Positions 53,289 to 63,155 of a stretch of DNA of 64,000 nucleotides are shown in pieces. The notes beneath the pieces are model-generated. The model ran no database searches, was not told the DNA's origin, and saw nothing but the letters and a program-made list of their open reading frames with translations. Every line of letters starts with the position of its first letter. Position 1 is the first letter of the stretch. The stretch lies in the NCBI RefSeq assembly GCF_008123425.1, contig NZ_VSSS01000030.1, forward strand, positions 1-64,000, read 5' to 3'. This DNA is from Bradyrhizobium rifense. GTDB taxonomy: Bacteria; Pseudomonadota; Alphaproteobacteria; Rhizobiales; Xanthobacteraceae. The position numbers were made by a program, and so were the translations under genes.

Positions 53289-55355
53289 TTACTGGCCTCC
53301 AAAGCCGAACATGAACCACGTGATCAGGCCGGCGGCTCCGATCAGCATGGCGAATGCGTAGTGATAGAGATAGCCGGTCTGGATCTTCACGACGTTGCGG
53401 GTGACGTCCAGCACGCGGGCCGAGATACCGTCGGGACCGAAGCCGTCGATGATGAAGCCGTCGCCCTTCTTCCAGAGCTGGTAGCCGATCCACTTCGCCG
53501 GACGGACGAAGATGAAATCGTAGAGCTCGTCGAAGTACCATTTGTTGAGCAGGAACCGGTACAGCATCGGCTGCGTGTTCGCGAGCTCGACCGGGAGGTA
53601 GGGCTTGCGGATGTAGAAGGTGTAGGACACCAGGAAACCACCGGCCATCATCACGAAGGGCAGCCAGCCCAACAGATGCGGCATGTGCTCCATGTCCTCG
53701 AGGATATGCGGGTTCATCTTCACGGACTCGCGGAAGAACTCTTCCACGCCGTGAGGACCGGTGAACAGCTCCTTGAACGGGAAGCCGGCCAGGACCGAGC
53801 CAACCGCCAGCACGCCGATCGGGATCAGCATCCAGATCGGGCTCTCATGCGCGGCCTCGTAGTGCTCCTGGTCGTGCGGCTCGCCGAAGAAGGTCTTGAA
53901 CACCAGACGCCAGGAATAGAACGAGGTCAGGCCGGCGGCCAAGATCGTCATCAGATAGGCATAGGTCGAGAACGGATTATGCGAGGCGTAGGCCGCCTCG
54001 ATGATCGCGTCCTTGGAGAAGTAGCCGGCGAACAACGGGAAGCCGGTCAGCGCCAGCGTGCCGACGGTCATCACCGCGAACGTGTACGGGATCTTCCTCC
54101 AGAGGCCACCCATGTTGCGGATGTCCTGCTCGTGGTGCATCGCGTAGATCACCGAGCCGGAGCCTAAGAACAGCAGCGCCTTGAAGAAGGCATGCGTGAA
54201 CAGATGGAACATGCCGACCGAATAGGCCCCTGCTCCCATCGCCACGAACATGTAGCCGAGCTGCGAACAGGTCGAATAGGCGACGATGCGCTTGATGTCG
54301 TTCTGGACGAGACCGATGGTCGCGGCGAAGAACGCCGTGGTGGCGCCGAAGAACATCACGACGGCCTGGGCGTTCGGGGCGAGCTCGAACAGCGGCGAGA
54401 GGCGCGCCACCATGAACACGCCGGCGGTGACCATGGTCGCGGCGTGGATCAGCGCCGACACAGGCGTCGGGCCTTCCATCGCGTCCGGCAACCAGGTGTG
54501 CAGCAGGAACTGCGCCGATTTGCCCATCGCGCCCATGAACAGCAGCAGGCAGGTCAGCGTCAGCGCATCGGCGTGCCAGCCGAAGAAGTCGATGGTCTTG
54601 CCGGTGAGGCCGGGAGCTGCGTGGAAGATGGTCTCGAAATCGGTCGAGCTGGTCAGGTAGAAGATCGCGAAGATGCCGAGCGCAAAGCCGAAATCGCCGA
54701 CGCGGTTGACCACGAAGGCCTTGATGGCGGCGGCGTTCGCCGACGGCTTCTGGTACCAGAAGCCGATCAGCAGATAGCTCGCTAGACCCACGCCTTCCCA
54801 GCCGAAGAACAGCTGCACCAAATTGTCCGCGGTCACCAGCATCAGCATGGCGAAGGTGAACAGGCTGAGATAGCCGAAGAAGCGCGGCCGGTACGGATCC
54901 TCGTCCATGTAGCCGATGGAATAGAGGTGCACGAGCGAGGACACGGTCGTCACCACCACCAGCATCACGGCGGTGAGCGTGTCGACGCGCAGCGTCCACC
55001 AGACCTCGAGCTCGCCGGAGAAGATCCAGGGCAGAAGCTGATACCGGGCGTCATGGCCATTGAAGCCGACATCAACCAGCGTCATCCAGGACAGCGCGGC
55101 CGAAACAAACAGCAATGCAGTGGTGATCAGTTCGGCGCCGCGTGAACCCGCAGCCGCCGGCTCGACCGGACCGTGGCCGTGGTCGTCGTGAGCGTGATCG
55201 TCGTGCGCGGCCGCCGCATGGGCGTCGCCGTGGCCGTGATCATCGTGATGCTCGACCGTGTCGCCCGAGGGGTTGCGAGCATGCGCGCCGAACAGCGCGA
55301 TCAGGCCAGCAAGAATGGCGCCCAGCAGAGGCAGAAAGACAATTGCCTGGACCAT
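53289..55355 (-). CDS. nuoL: NADH-quinone oxidoreductase subunit L, with His-rich insert
   Basis: 688 residues, longer than the E. coli subunit (613). Proton-pumping membrane subunit with a long lateral helix at its C-terminus. Conserved parts: FFGWEGVGLASYLLIGFWYQKPSA, HTWLPDAMEGPTPVSALIHAATMVTAGVFM, NDIKRIVAYSTCSQLGYMF. Between the first and second helices (about residues 33-72) there is an extra loop made largely of His, Asp, Gly and Ala that could bind metal. Downstream of nuoK by 63 bases. Confidence 0.97.
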   Translation of the reverse strand: MVQAIVFLPLLGAILAGLIALFGAHARNPSGDTVEHHDDHGHGDAHAAAAHDDHAHDDHGHGPVEPAAAGSRGAELITTALLFVSAALSWMTLVDVGFNGHDARYQLLPWIFSGELEVWWTLRVDTLTAVMLVVVTTVSSLVHLYSIGYMDEDPYRPRFFGYLSLFTFAMLMLVTADNLVQLFFGWEGVGLASYLLIGFWYQKPSANAAAIKAFVVNRVGDFGFALGIFAIFYLTSSTDFETIFHAAPGLTGKTIDFFGWHADALTLTCLLLFMGAMGKSAQFLLHTWLPDAMEGPTPVSALIHAATMVTAGVFMVARLSPLFELAPNAQAVVMFFGATTAFFAATIGLVQNDIKRIVAYSTCSQLGYMFVAMGAGAYSVGMFHLFTHAFFKALLFLGSGSVIYAMHHEQDIRNMGGLWRKIPYTFAVMTVGTLALTGFPLFAGYFSKDAIIEAAYASHNPFSTYAYLMTILAAGLTSFYSWRLVFKTFFGEPHDQEHYEAAHESPIWMLIPIGVLAVGSVLAGFPFKELFTGPHGVEEFFRESVKMNPHILEDMEHMPHLLGWLPFVMMAGGFLVSYTFYIRKPYLPVELANTQPMLYRFLLNKWYFDELYDFIFVRPAKWIGYQLWKKGDGFIIDGFGPDGISARVLDVTRNVVKIQTGYLYHYAFAMLIGAAGLITWFMFGFGGQ

Positions 55356-55418
55356 GACTTATTTCTCTTTCCGCATGATCTGGTCGGAAAACCGGTATCC
55401 ACTTTTCCGGATCATGCG

Positions 55419-55727
55419 TTAGCCCTTCATCAGATTGACGTCCTCAACCGCGATCGAGCCGCGGTTGCGGAAATAGACCACCAGGATGGCAAGACCGATC
55501 GCGGCTTCGGCAGCAGCGACGGTCAAGACCAGCAGCGCGAAGACCTGGCCGACGATGTCGCCGAGGAAGGTCGAGAATGCCACCAGGTTGATGTTGACCG
55601 AGAGCAGGATCAGCTCGATCGACATCAGGATGACGATGATGTTCTTGCGGTTCAGGAAGATGCCGAGGATGCCGAGCGTGAACAGGATCGCGCCGACCGC
55701 CAGATAATGTCCGAGCCCGATCGTCAT
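55419..55727 (-). CDS. nuoK: NADH-quinone oxidoreductase subunit K
   Basis: 102 residues, the exact usual length, three helices. MTIGLGHYLAVGAILFTLG, NRKNIIVILMSIELILLSVN carries the conserved Glu residues important for proton transfer, and EAAIGLAILVVYFRNRG. Start at 55727 overlaps the stop of nuoJ by four bases; an in-frame ATG at 55736 would add three residues. Confidence 0.97.
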   Translation of the reverse strand: MTIGLGHYLAVGAILFTLGILGIFLNRKNIIVILMSIELILLSVNINLVAFSTFLGDIVGQVFALLVLTVAAAEAAIGLAILVVYFRNRGSIAVEDVNLMKG

Positions 55728-56362
55728 TTCACCCACTCCGCCGCGTCGCTGTCCTGCAGCCCCTGCCCCGACGCCACCTTGCGCATCGCCATCGCCATCT
55801 CGGGCGTGCGCGCGTTCTGAACGTTGATGTCCTGCCGCTTCACGCTCGCCTTGTGGCGCAGCGTCAGCACGATGGCGCCGATCATGGCGACCAGCAGCAC
55901 CATGCCCGAGAGCTGGAAGTAGTGGACATACTTCGTATAGAGCACGAGACCCAGCGCCTCCGTGTTCGAGACGTTGGTCGGGATCGGCGCCGTGATGGTC
56001 TTGCTCACGGTCGGATTGATGACCCAGGCGCCGACGGTGAGCAGCAGCTCGAACAGGAAGATGCCGCCGATCACGACACCGACCGGCAGGTACTGGATGA
56101 AGCCTTCGCGCAGCTCGAGGAAGTCGACATCGAGCATCATGATGACGAACAGGAACAGCACCGCGACCGCGCCGACATAGACGACGATCAGGATCATCGC
56201 GAGGAATTCGGCGCCCAACAGCACGAACAGGCCGGAAGCGTTCACGAAGGCCAGGATCAGGTACAGCACGGAGTGGACGGGATTGCGCGAGACAATCACC
56301 ATCACCGCCGAGGCAACGCAGACGCCGGCGAAGAGATAGAAGAACAGCGCGGGAAGGATCAT
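55724..56362 (-). CDS. nuoJ: NADH-quinone oxidoreductase subunit J
   Basis: 212 residues, five helices. ALFFYLFAGVCVASAVMVIVSRNPVHSVLYLILAFVNASGLFVLLGAEFLAMILIVVYVGAVAVLFLFVIMMLD-type pattern with the mobile helix of complex I, then a soluble C-terminal tail with the conserved YTKYVHYFQLSGMVLLVAMIGAI. Ten bases after nuoI. Confidence 0.97.
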   Translation of the reverse strand: MILPALFFYLFAGVCVASAVMVIVSRNPVHSVLYLILAFVNASGLFVLLGAEFLAMILIVVYVGAVAVLFLFVIMMLDVDFLELREGFIQYLPVGVVIGGIFLFELLLTVGAWVINPTVSKTITAPIPTNVSNTEALGLVLYTKYVHYFQLSGMVLLVAMIGAIVLTLRHKASVKRQDINVQNARTPEMAMAMRKVASGQGLQDSDAAEWVK

Positions 56363-56371
56363 GCTCTCATC

Positions 56372-56866
56372 TCACCGGTAAGGCGCATCGAGCTCGATCG
56401 CCTTCGCGATCTCGCGTTCCCAGCGGTCGCCGTTGGCGAGCAGCTTGGCCTTGTCATAGAACAGTTCCTCGCGGGTCTCGGTCGCGAACTCGAAGTTCGG
56501 ACCTTCGACGATGGCGTCGACCGGACAGGCCTCCTGGCAGAGGCCGCAATAGATGCACTTCACCATGTCGATGTCGTAGCGCACGGTGCGGCGGGTGCCG
56601 TCGTTGCGGCGCGGGCCGGCCTCGATGGTGATGGCCTGCGCCGGGCAGATCGCCTCGCACAGCTTGCAGGCGATGCAGCGCTCTTCGCCGTTCGGATAGC
56701 GCCGCAGCGCATGCTCGCCGCGGAAGCGCGGCGAGATCGGGCCCTTCTCGAACGGATAGTTCAGCGTCGGCTTCGGCTGGAAGAAATAGCGCATGGCGAG
56801 GAAGAACGCCGAGACGAATTCCGACAGCAGAAGCGAGCGTGCAGTGGCGTTGATGTTGATACCCAT
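56372..56866 (-). CDS. nuoI: NADH-quinone oxidoreductase subunit I
   Basis: 164 residues. Two 4Fe-4S motifs, [14 protein letters not shown] and [14 protein letters not shown], for clusters N6a and N6b of the peripheral arm. N-terminal amphipathic segment contacts the membrane. Conserved [26 protein letters not shown]-like block is present as [19 protein letters not shown]. Seven bases after nuoH. Confidence 0.97.
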   Translation of the reverse strand: [164 protein letters not shown]

Positions 56867-56873
56867 GACAGCC

Positions 56874-57941
56874 TCACTTCGGCGCGATGCCGGCGAACTG
56901 GAGCACGCCAGCCACCACGACCACCATCGCCAGCGACAGCGGCAGGAACACCTTCCAGCCGAGGCGCATCAATTGGTCGTAGCGGTAGCGCGGCACGATC
57001 GCCTTTGCCATCGCGAACAGGAAGAACATGAAGAACACTTTGAGCGAGAACCAGATGATCCCCGGCACCCAGTTGAAGGGCGGCAGGTCGACCGGCGGCA
57101 GCCAGCCTCCGAGGAACAGGATCGTCGCCAGCGCGCACATCGTGACGATCGCGACATACTCGCCGAGCATGAACAGCAGATACGGCGTCGAGCCGTATTC
57201 GACCATGAAGCCGGCGACCAGCTCGGATTCCGCTTCGACGAGGTCGAAGGGCGGACGATTGGTTTCAGCCAGCGCCGAGACGTAGAACACCACGAACATC
57301 GGGAACAGCGGCCAGACGTACCAGTTCAGGACGGTGAGCTGCGGCAGCCCGATCAGGCTGGCGAGGCCGCGGACATGCTGGGCTTCGACCACGGCCGAGA
57401 GGTTCAGCGTGCCGGCGCAGAGCAGCACCGTGATGATGACGAAGCCGATCGAGACTTCATAGGACACCATCTGCGCCGCCGAGCGCAGCGCCGCCAGGAA
57501 CGGGTACTTCGAGTTCGACGACCAGCCGGCCATGATGATGCCGTAGATCGACAGCGACGAGATCGCGAAGATGAAGAGAACGCCGACATTGATGTCGGAG
57601 ATCACCCAGCCGAGATTGGTCGGGATCACCGCCCAGGCCGCGAGCGCGAGCACGCACGAGACCAAGGGAGCAAGGAGGAACACGCCCTTGTTGGCGCCGG
57701 CCGGGATGATCGGCTCCTTCAGCACGAACTTCAGCAGGTCGGCAAAGGACTGGAACAGGCCCCAGGGCCCGACCACGTTCGGACCACGGCGGATCTGCAC
57801 CGCCGCCCAGATCTTGCGGTCGGCGAGCAGGATGTAGGCGATCGCGACCAAGAGGACGACGAGCACCAGCACGCTTTCCGCGATCATGATGATCAGCGGC
57901 CAGAGAAAGCCCGTCCAGAATGCGCTTGCGAAAAATTCCAT
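56874..57941 (-). CDS. nuoH: NADH-quinone oxidoreductase subunit H
   Basis: 355 residues, eight helices. The heel subunit that forms the quinone site with NuoB/D. Conserved parts: DRKIWAAVQIRRGPNVVGPWG, SLSIYGIIMAGWSSNSKYPFL, MVSYEVSIGFVIITVLL, RPPFDLVEAESELVAGFMVEY with the functionally important Glu residues. Four bases after nuoG. Confidence 0.97.
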   Translation of the reverse strand: MEFFASAFWTGFLWPLIIMIAESVLVLVVLLVAIAYILLADRKIWAAVQIRRGPNVVGPWGLFQSFADLLKFVLKEPIIPAGANKGVFLLAPLVSCVLALAAWAVIPTNLGWVISDINVGVLFIFAISSLSIYGIIMAGWSSNSKYPFLAALRSAAQMVSYEVSIGFVIITVLLCAGTLNLSAVVEAQHVRGLASLIGLPQLTVLNWYVWPLFPMFVVFYVSALAETNRPPFDLVEAESELVAGFMVEYGSTPYLLFMLGEYVAIVTMCALATILFLGGWLPPVDLPPFNWVPGIIWFSLKVFFMFFLFAMAKAIVPRYRYDQLMRLGWKVFLPLSLAMVVVVAGVLQFAGIAPK

Positions 57942-57945
57942 CGGC

Positions 57946-60021
57946 TCACTCCGCTGCGGTCAGCATCTGCCCGGAGGCAAGCCGCGAGCATTCCGCCATC
58001 ACGGCGGACGCACGCGCGATTGGGTTGGTCAAATAGAAGTCCTCGATCGCCGCCTTGAACGGCGCCTTCTCGGGCGAGCCGCCCTTCCCCGCCAGCTTCT
58101 TGATCTGGTCGGCAGCGCCCGCTTCGATCTGGTCGAGACGGATCAGATGCGGCACGGCCTTGAAGAGCGACTGGCGCAGCGCGGCAAGCGAGTCGTAGCC
58201 GAGCTTCTTGCCGAGCGCTTCCGAGAGCGCGCGGACGATCGCCCAGTCCTCGCGGGCTTCGCCCGGCGGGAACGCGGCGCGGCCGGTCATCTGCACGCGG
58301 CCTTCGGTGTTGACGTAGATCGCGGACTTCTCGGTGTAGGCCGCCGCCGGCAGGATCACGTCGGCGCGATGCGCGCCGCGGTCGCCATGGGTGCCGATGT
58401 AAACAACGAAGGTGCCGTCCGGCGCCTTGACCTCGTCGGCACCGAGCAGGAACAGCAGGTCGAGGGTGCCGAAGGTCGTCATCTGGGCGGCATTCAACCC
58501 GCCCTGACCGGCGACGAAACCGATGTCGAGCGCGCCGACGCGCGAAGCGCTTTCGTGCAGCACGCCGAAACCGTTCCAGCCGTCCTTCACCGCGCCGACG
58601 TCGAGCGCGAGCTTGGCAGCGCTTGCGAGAATGGCAGCTCCGTCATGACGCGAGGCTGCGCCCGCACCAACCAGGATGATCGGGTTCTTGGCGTTCTTCA
58701 GCACATCCATGAAGGAGTGCTTGCCGGCCGCAAGTTCACCGAGCGTCTCGGTGCCTGCGCCGAGGTGATCATAGTCGTAAGTGAGATCAGCCTTGGCGCC
58801 GATCACGCCGACCTTCAGGCCGCCGGCGCGCCAGCGCTTGCGGATGCGGGCGTTGAACACGGCCGCTTCCTTGCGCGGATTGGCGCCGACGATGAGCAGC
58901 GCATCGGCCTGCTCGACGCCTGCGAGCGTCGGGTTGAAAATGTAGGAGCCGCGACCGAGCGCGGGATCGAAGGCGTCGCCGCCCTGCACCGCCAGATTGG
59001 CCGAGCCGAATTTTGCCAGCAGATCCTTCACCGCGAACATCTCTTCGACGCCGGAGAGGTCGCCGGCGATGGCGCCGATGCGCTTGCCGTCGGTACGCGC
59101 CGCCTTGGAGGCGATCGCGGCGAAGGCTTCGGGCCAGCTCGCCGCGCGCAGCTTGCCGGCTTCGCGGATGTAGGGCCGGTCGAGGCGCTGGGTACGCAGG
59201 CCGTCGACAACGTGGCGGGTCTTGTCCGAGATCCACTCCTCGTTCACGGCCTCGTTGATGCGCGGCAGCACGCGCATCACCTCACGGCCGCGGGTGTCGA
59301 CGCGGATCGCAGATCCCACGCCGTCCATCACGTCGATCGACTGGGTCTTGCCGAGCTCCCACGGACGCGCCGCGAAGGCATAAGGCTTCGAGGTCAGCGC
59401 GCCGACCGGGCAGATGTCGACGAGATTGCCCTGCAGCTCCGAGGTCAGCGCGTGCTGGAGATAGGTCGTGATCTCCATGTCCTCGCCGCGGCCGGTTGCA
59501 CCCATCTCGGGGGCGCCGGCGACTTCCGCCGAGAAGCGGACGCAGCGCGTGCACTGGATGCAGCGGTTCATCGAGGTCTTGACCAGCGCGCCGAGATATT
59601 TGTCCTCGACCGCGCGCTTGTTCTCCGCGAAGCGGCTGGTGTCGACACCATAGCCCATCGCCTGGTCCTGCAGGTCGCACTCGCCGCCCTGATCGCAGAT
59701 CGGGCAGTCCAGCGGATGGTTGATCAGAAGGAATTCCATCACGCCTTCGCGTGCCTTCTTCACCATCGGCGAACGGGTGGAGATTTCCGGCGGCTCACCC
59801 TTCGGGCCCGGACGGCAGTCGCGCACGCCCCAGGCGCAGCTCGCGACCGGCTTCGGGCCGCCCTTCACCTCGACGAGACACATCCGGCAATTGCCGGCGA
59901 TCGACAACCGCTCGTGATAGCAGAAGCGCGGAATCTCGGCGCCGGCCGCCTCGCACGCCTGAAGCAGCGTGTACTCGGCCGGGACATCGATCTCTTTGCC
60001 GTCGATGATGAGCTTGGTCAT
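57946..60021 (-). CDS. nuoG: NADH-quinone oxidoreductase subunit G
   Basis: 691 residues. Electron-carrying subunit with the N1b 2Fe-2S cluster (RFCYHERLSIAGNCRMCLVEV), N5 and N4 4Fe-4S motifs (CPICDQGGECDLQDQ, CIQCTRCVRF, DICPVGALTS) and a molybdopterin-oxidoreductase-like domain from about residue 220. The extra N7 cluster motif of some bacteria is not evident. Start at 60021 is five bases after nuoF. Confidence 0.97.
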   Translation of the reverse strand: MTKLIIDGKEIDVPAEYTLLQACEAAGAEIPRFCYHERLSIAGNCRMCLVEVKGGPKPVASCAWGVRDCRPGPKGEPPEISTRSPMVKKAREGVMEFLLINHPLDCPICDQGGECDLQDQAMGYGVDTSRFAENKRAVEDKYLGALVKTSMNRCIQCTRCVRFSAEVAGAPEMGATGRGEDMEITTYLQHALTSELQGNLVDICPVGALTSKPYAFAARPWELGKTQSIDVMDGVGSAIRVDTRGREVMRVLPRINEAVNEEWISDKTRHVVDGLRTQRLDRPYIREAGKLRAASWPEAFAAIASKAARTDGKRIGAIAGDLSGVEEMFAVKDLLAKFGSANLAVQGGDAFDPALGRGSYIFNPTLAGVEQADALLIVGANPRKEAAVFNARIRKRWRAGGLKVGVIGAKADLTYDYDHLGAGTETLGELAAGKHSFMDVLKNAKNPIILVGAGAASRHDGAAILASAAKLALDVGAVKDGWNGFGVLHESASRVGALDIGFVAGQGGLNAAQMTTFGTLDLLFLLGADEVKAPDGTFVVYIGTHGDRGAHRADVILPAAAYTEKSAIYVNTEGRVQMTGRAAFPPGEAREDWAIVRALSEALGKKLGYDSLAALRQSLFKAVPHLIRLDQIEAGAADQIKKLAGKGGSPEKAPFKAAIEDFYLTNPIARASAVMAECSRLASGQMLTAAE

Positions 60022-60026
60022 GTCTC

Positions 60027-61352
<1,326 letters not shown>

Positions 61353-61367
61353 GTCAGTGCTTTCCGA

Positions 61368-61571
61368 TCAACGATTGGCTTGCTTGTAGGCAAGCCCGGC
61401 GGCGCAGACGGCGAAGGCCAGCGCCCAGAGCAGACTGGTTTCCTGCGTCGCGTTCATCACGAAGCGCTGCAGCAGGAACATGAAGGCGGCCGCGAGCGCG
61501 GCATGCATGGCGACGAAGCCCCATTTATTCACGGCTTCGCTCCCCCGGTTCGCCTGAGACGGAAGACCCAT
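61368..61571 (-). CDS. Two-helix membrane microprotein within the nuo operon
   Basis: 67 residues. Two hydrophobic segments, WGFVAMHAALAAAFMFLLQRFVM and SLLWALAFAVCAAGLAYK, with a positively charged tail. The ATG at 61571 overlaps the stop of nuoE by one base (TGATG), preceded by AAGGAG at nine bases; an alternative GTG at 61532 with GGGGGAG upstream would give 54 residues. Not one of the known 14 subunits. The position between nuoE and nuoF and the coupling to nuoE argue for a role with complex I, such as assembly or an accessory subunit, which is inference. Confidence 0.75.
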   Translation of the reverse strand: MGLPSQANRGSEAVNKWGFVAMHAALAAAFMFLLQRFVMNATQETSLLWALAFAVCAAGLAYKQANR

Positions 61572-62182
61572 CAGGAGGTCTCCTTCAGCGTGGTCGGCCC
61601 GCCCGCCGGCGCGGAGAACTGGCGGCCGTTCTGCGGACCGGGCTTCGGCGGATTGCCCGAGGCAAAACCGTCGAGCACCTTGCCGAAGGTCTCCTTGGTC
61701 AGGTCCTCATAAGTGTCCTTACCGATCAGCACCATCGGCGCGTTCACGCAGGCACCAAGGCACTCGACCTCTTCCCAGCTGAAATTGCCGTCCTTGGAGA
61801 GATGGAAGGGATCGTGATGGATGCGGCTCTCGCAGACATGGATCAAATCTTCGGCGCCACGCAGGCGGCACGGCGTGGTGCCGCAGACCTGGACGTGGGC
61901 CTTCTTGCCGACGGGAGCGAGCTGGAACATCGTGTAGAAGGTCGCGACTTCGAGCACGCGGATATAGGGCATGTCGAGCAGGTCGGCGACGGCGCGGATC
62001 GCGGCTTCCGAGACCCAGCCCTCGTGCTGTTCCTGGACGCGCCAGAGGATGGCGATCACGGCGGAAGCTTGCCGGCCGGCCGGATATTTCGCGATCTGCT
62101 GCTTGGCGAAGGCAAGGTTCTCGTCCGTGAACGCAAAGCTCGCGGGCTGGACTTCCTTCGGTGCTAATCGGCGAACGGACAT
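61571..62182 (-). CDS. nuoE: NADH-quinone oxidoreductase subunit E
   Basis: 203 residues. Thioredoxin-like subunit with cluster N1a: VQVCGTTPCRLRG and VECLGACVNAPMV supply the four Cys. The longer C-terminus (about 35 residues rich in Gly/Pro after KVLDGFASG) is typical of alphaproteobacteria. Ten bases separate its start from the stop of the methyltransferase gene. Confidence 0.97.
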   Translation of the reverse strand: MSVRRLAPKEVQPASFAFTDENLAFAKQQIAKYPAGRQASAVIAILWRVQEQHEGWVSEAAIRAVADLLDMPYIRVLEVATFYTMFQLAPVGKKAHVQVCGTTPCRLRGAEDLIHVCESRIHHDPFHLSKDGNFSWEEVECLGACVNAPMVLIGKDTYEDLTKETFGKVLDGFASGNPPKPGPQNGRQFSAPAGGPTTLKETS

Positions 62183-62192
62183 GTCTTATCTC

Positions 62193-63155
62193 TCACTGCA
62201 TGCGGCGCGCGGATTTCGCATTCAGGGCATTGATCCTGTCCTGCCAGAATGCGCTTGCGGTGCCGAAAACGTTGTAGCCGACGTGGGTCGAGACCTTGAT
62301 GCGATCCAGGATCGACAGCTCCGTCACGGTCTCCAGCCGGTTGGTGCGCGGATCGAGCACGATCAGCTTCATCGGGGTCTGTTCGAGGATGTAGCGCGAC
62401 ACCGCGTGGGTGCGATCGCTGCCGTGCTCCTCGCACATGATGACGCTGTCGGTCTGGAGCAGCCGGGCGCCGCCCTTGATCGCCTCGATCTCGACGCCTT
62501 CGACGTCGAGCTTGATCAGATATTTGCCAGTGCCTGCGACCTTGCCATCGTCGATGAGGTTATCCAGCGCCAGAACGGGCACGTCCTCACCGCCATCAGA
62601 CGGAGCGCCGGCGATGCTGAAGGCCTCGTGCTTGGTGCCTGACAGCCGCGCGGTGCCGCGCGCCGCGCCGATCGCGCATTTCAAGGTCTCGAAGCGGTTG
62701 CCGTTGATGCGGGCGTTATTCGAGAGTTTTGGATAGTTCTGACCCGACGGCTCGATCGCGATCGACTTGTGCGAGCCGAACGGCTTGCTCGACACCAGCA
62801 CCGACCAGTAGCCGTAATTGGCGCCGCAATCGAGCAGCGTGTAGTCCACGTCGATGGAGTCGGCGAACAGCAGCTCCAGCTCGTCCTCGTAGCAATAGGA
62901 GCGATTGAGCAGCTTGCTCCAGTAGCCGTCGCCATAAGGGAATTCGAACACGGCGTCCGGGTTGAGCTTGATCGCGATGTTGCGCTCGGGCAGCGTTTTC
63001 CGCAGCAAGTTCGCGCAGGCAATGTAGCCCATATGCGAGAAATGCGACGAGATCTTCGATCCCGTCACCAGCGCCAAGGCAGCCGTCCGCTCCCACAGGT
63101 TGGCCCCTTCAAGGGCCCCCGAGGCACGGTCAAACTGGATTGGCGCCTGCGCCAT
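62193..63155 (-). CDS. FkbM-family SAM-dependent methyltransferase in the nuo operon
   Basis: 320 residues. Rossmann-type SAM-binding core with motif I YTLLDCGANYGYWSVLVSS (DxGxNxG), IAIEPSGQNYPKLSNNA, and the FkbM hallmark KYLIKLDVEGVEIEAIKGG. The first 100 residues are a helical N-terminal part (ALALVTGSKISSHFSHMGYIACANLLRK). FkbM members O-methylate sugars or other hydroxyls; protein substrates are possible. Its start at 63155 overlaps the stop of nuoD by one base (TGATG), so translation is coupled to nuoD. The target could be a complex I subunit, quinone-related molecule, or something unrelated. Confidence 0.9.
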   Translation of the reverse strand: MAQAPIQFDRASGALEGANLWERTAALALVTGSKISSHFSHMGYIACANLLRKTLPERNIAIKLNPDAVFEFPYGDGYWSKLLNRSYCYEDELELLFADSIDVDYTLLDCGANYGYWSVLVSSKPFGSHKSIAIEPSGQNYPKLSNNARINGNRFETLKCAIGAARGTARLSGTKHEAFSIAGAPSDGGEDVPVLALDNLIDDGKVAGTGKYLIKLDVEGVEIEAIKGGARLLQTDSVIMCEEHGSDRTHAVSRYILEQTPMKLIVLDPRTNRLETVTELSILDRIKVSTHVGYNVFGTASAFWQDRINALNAKSARRMQ

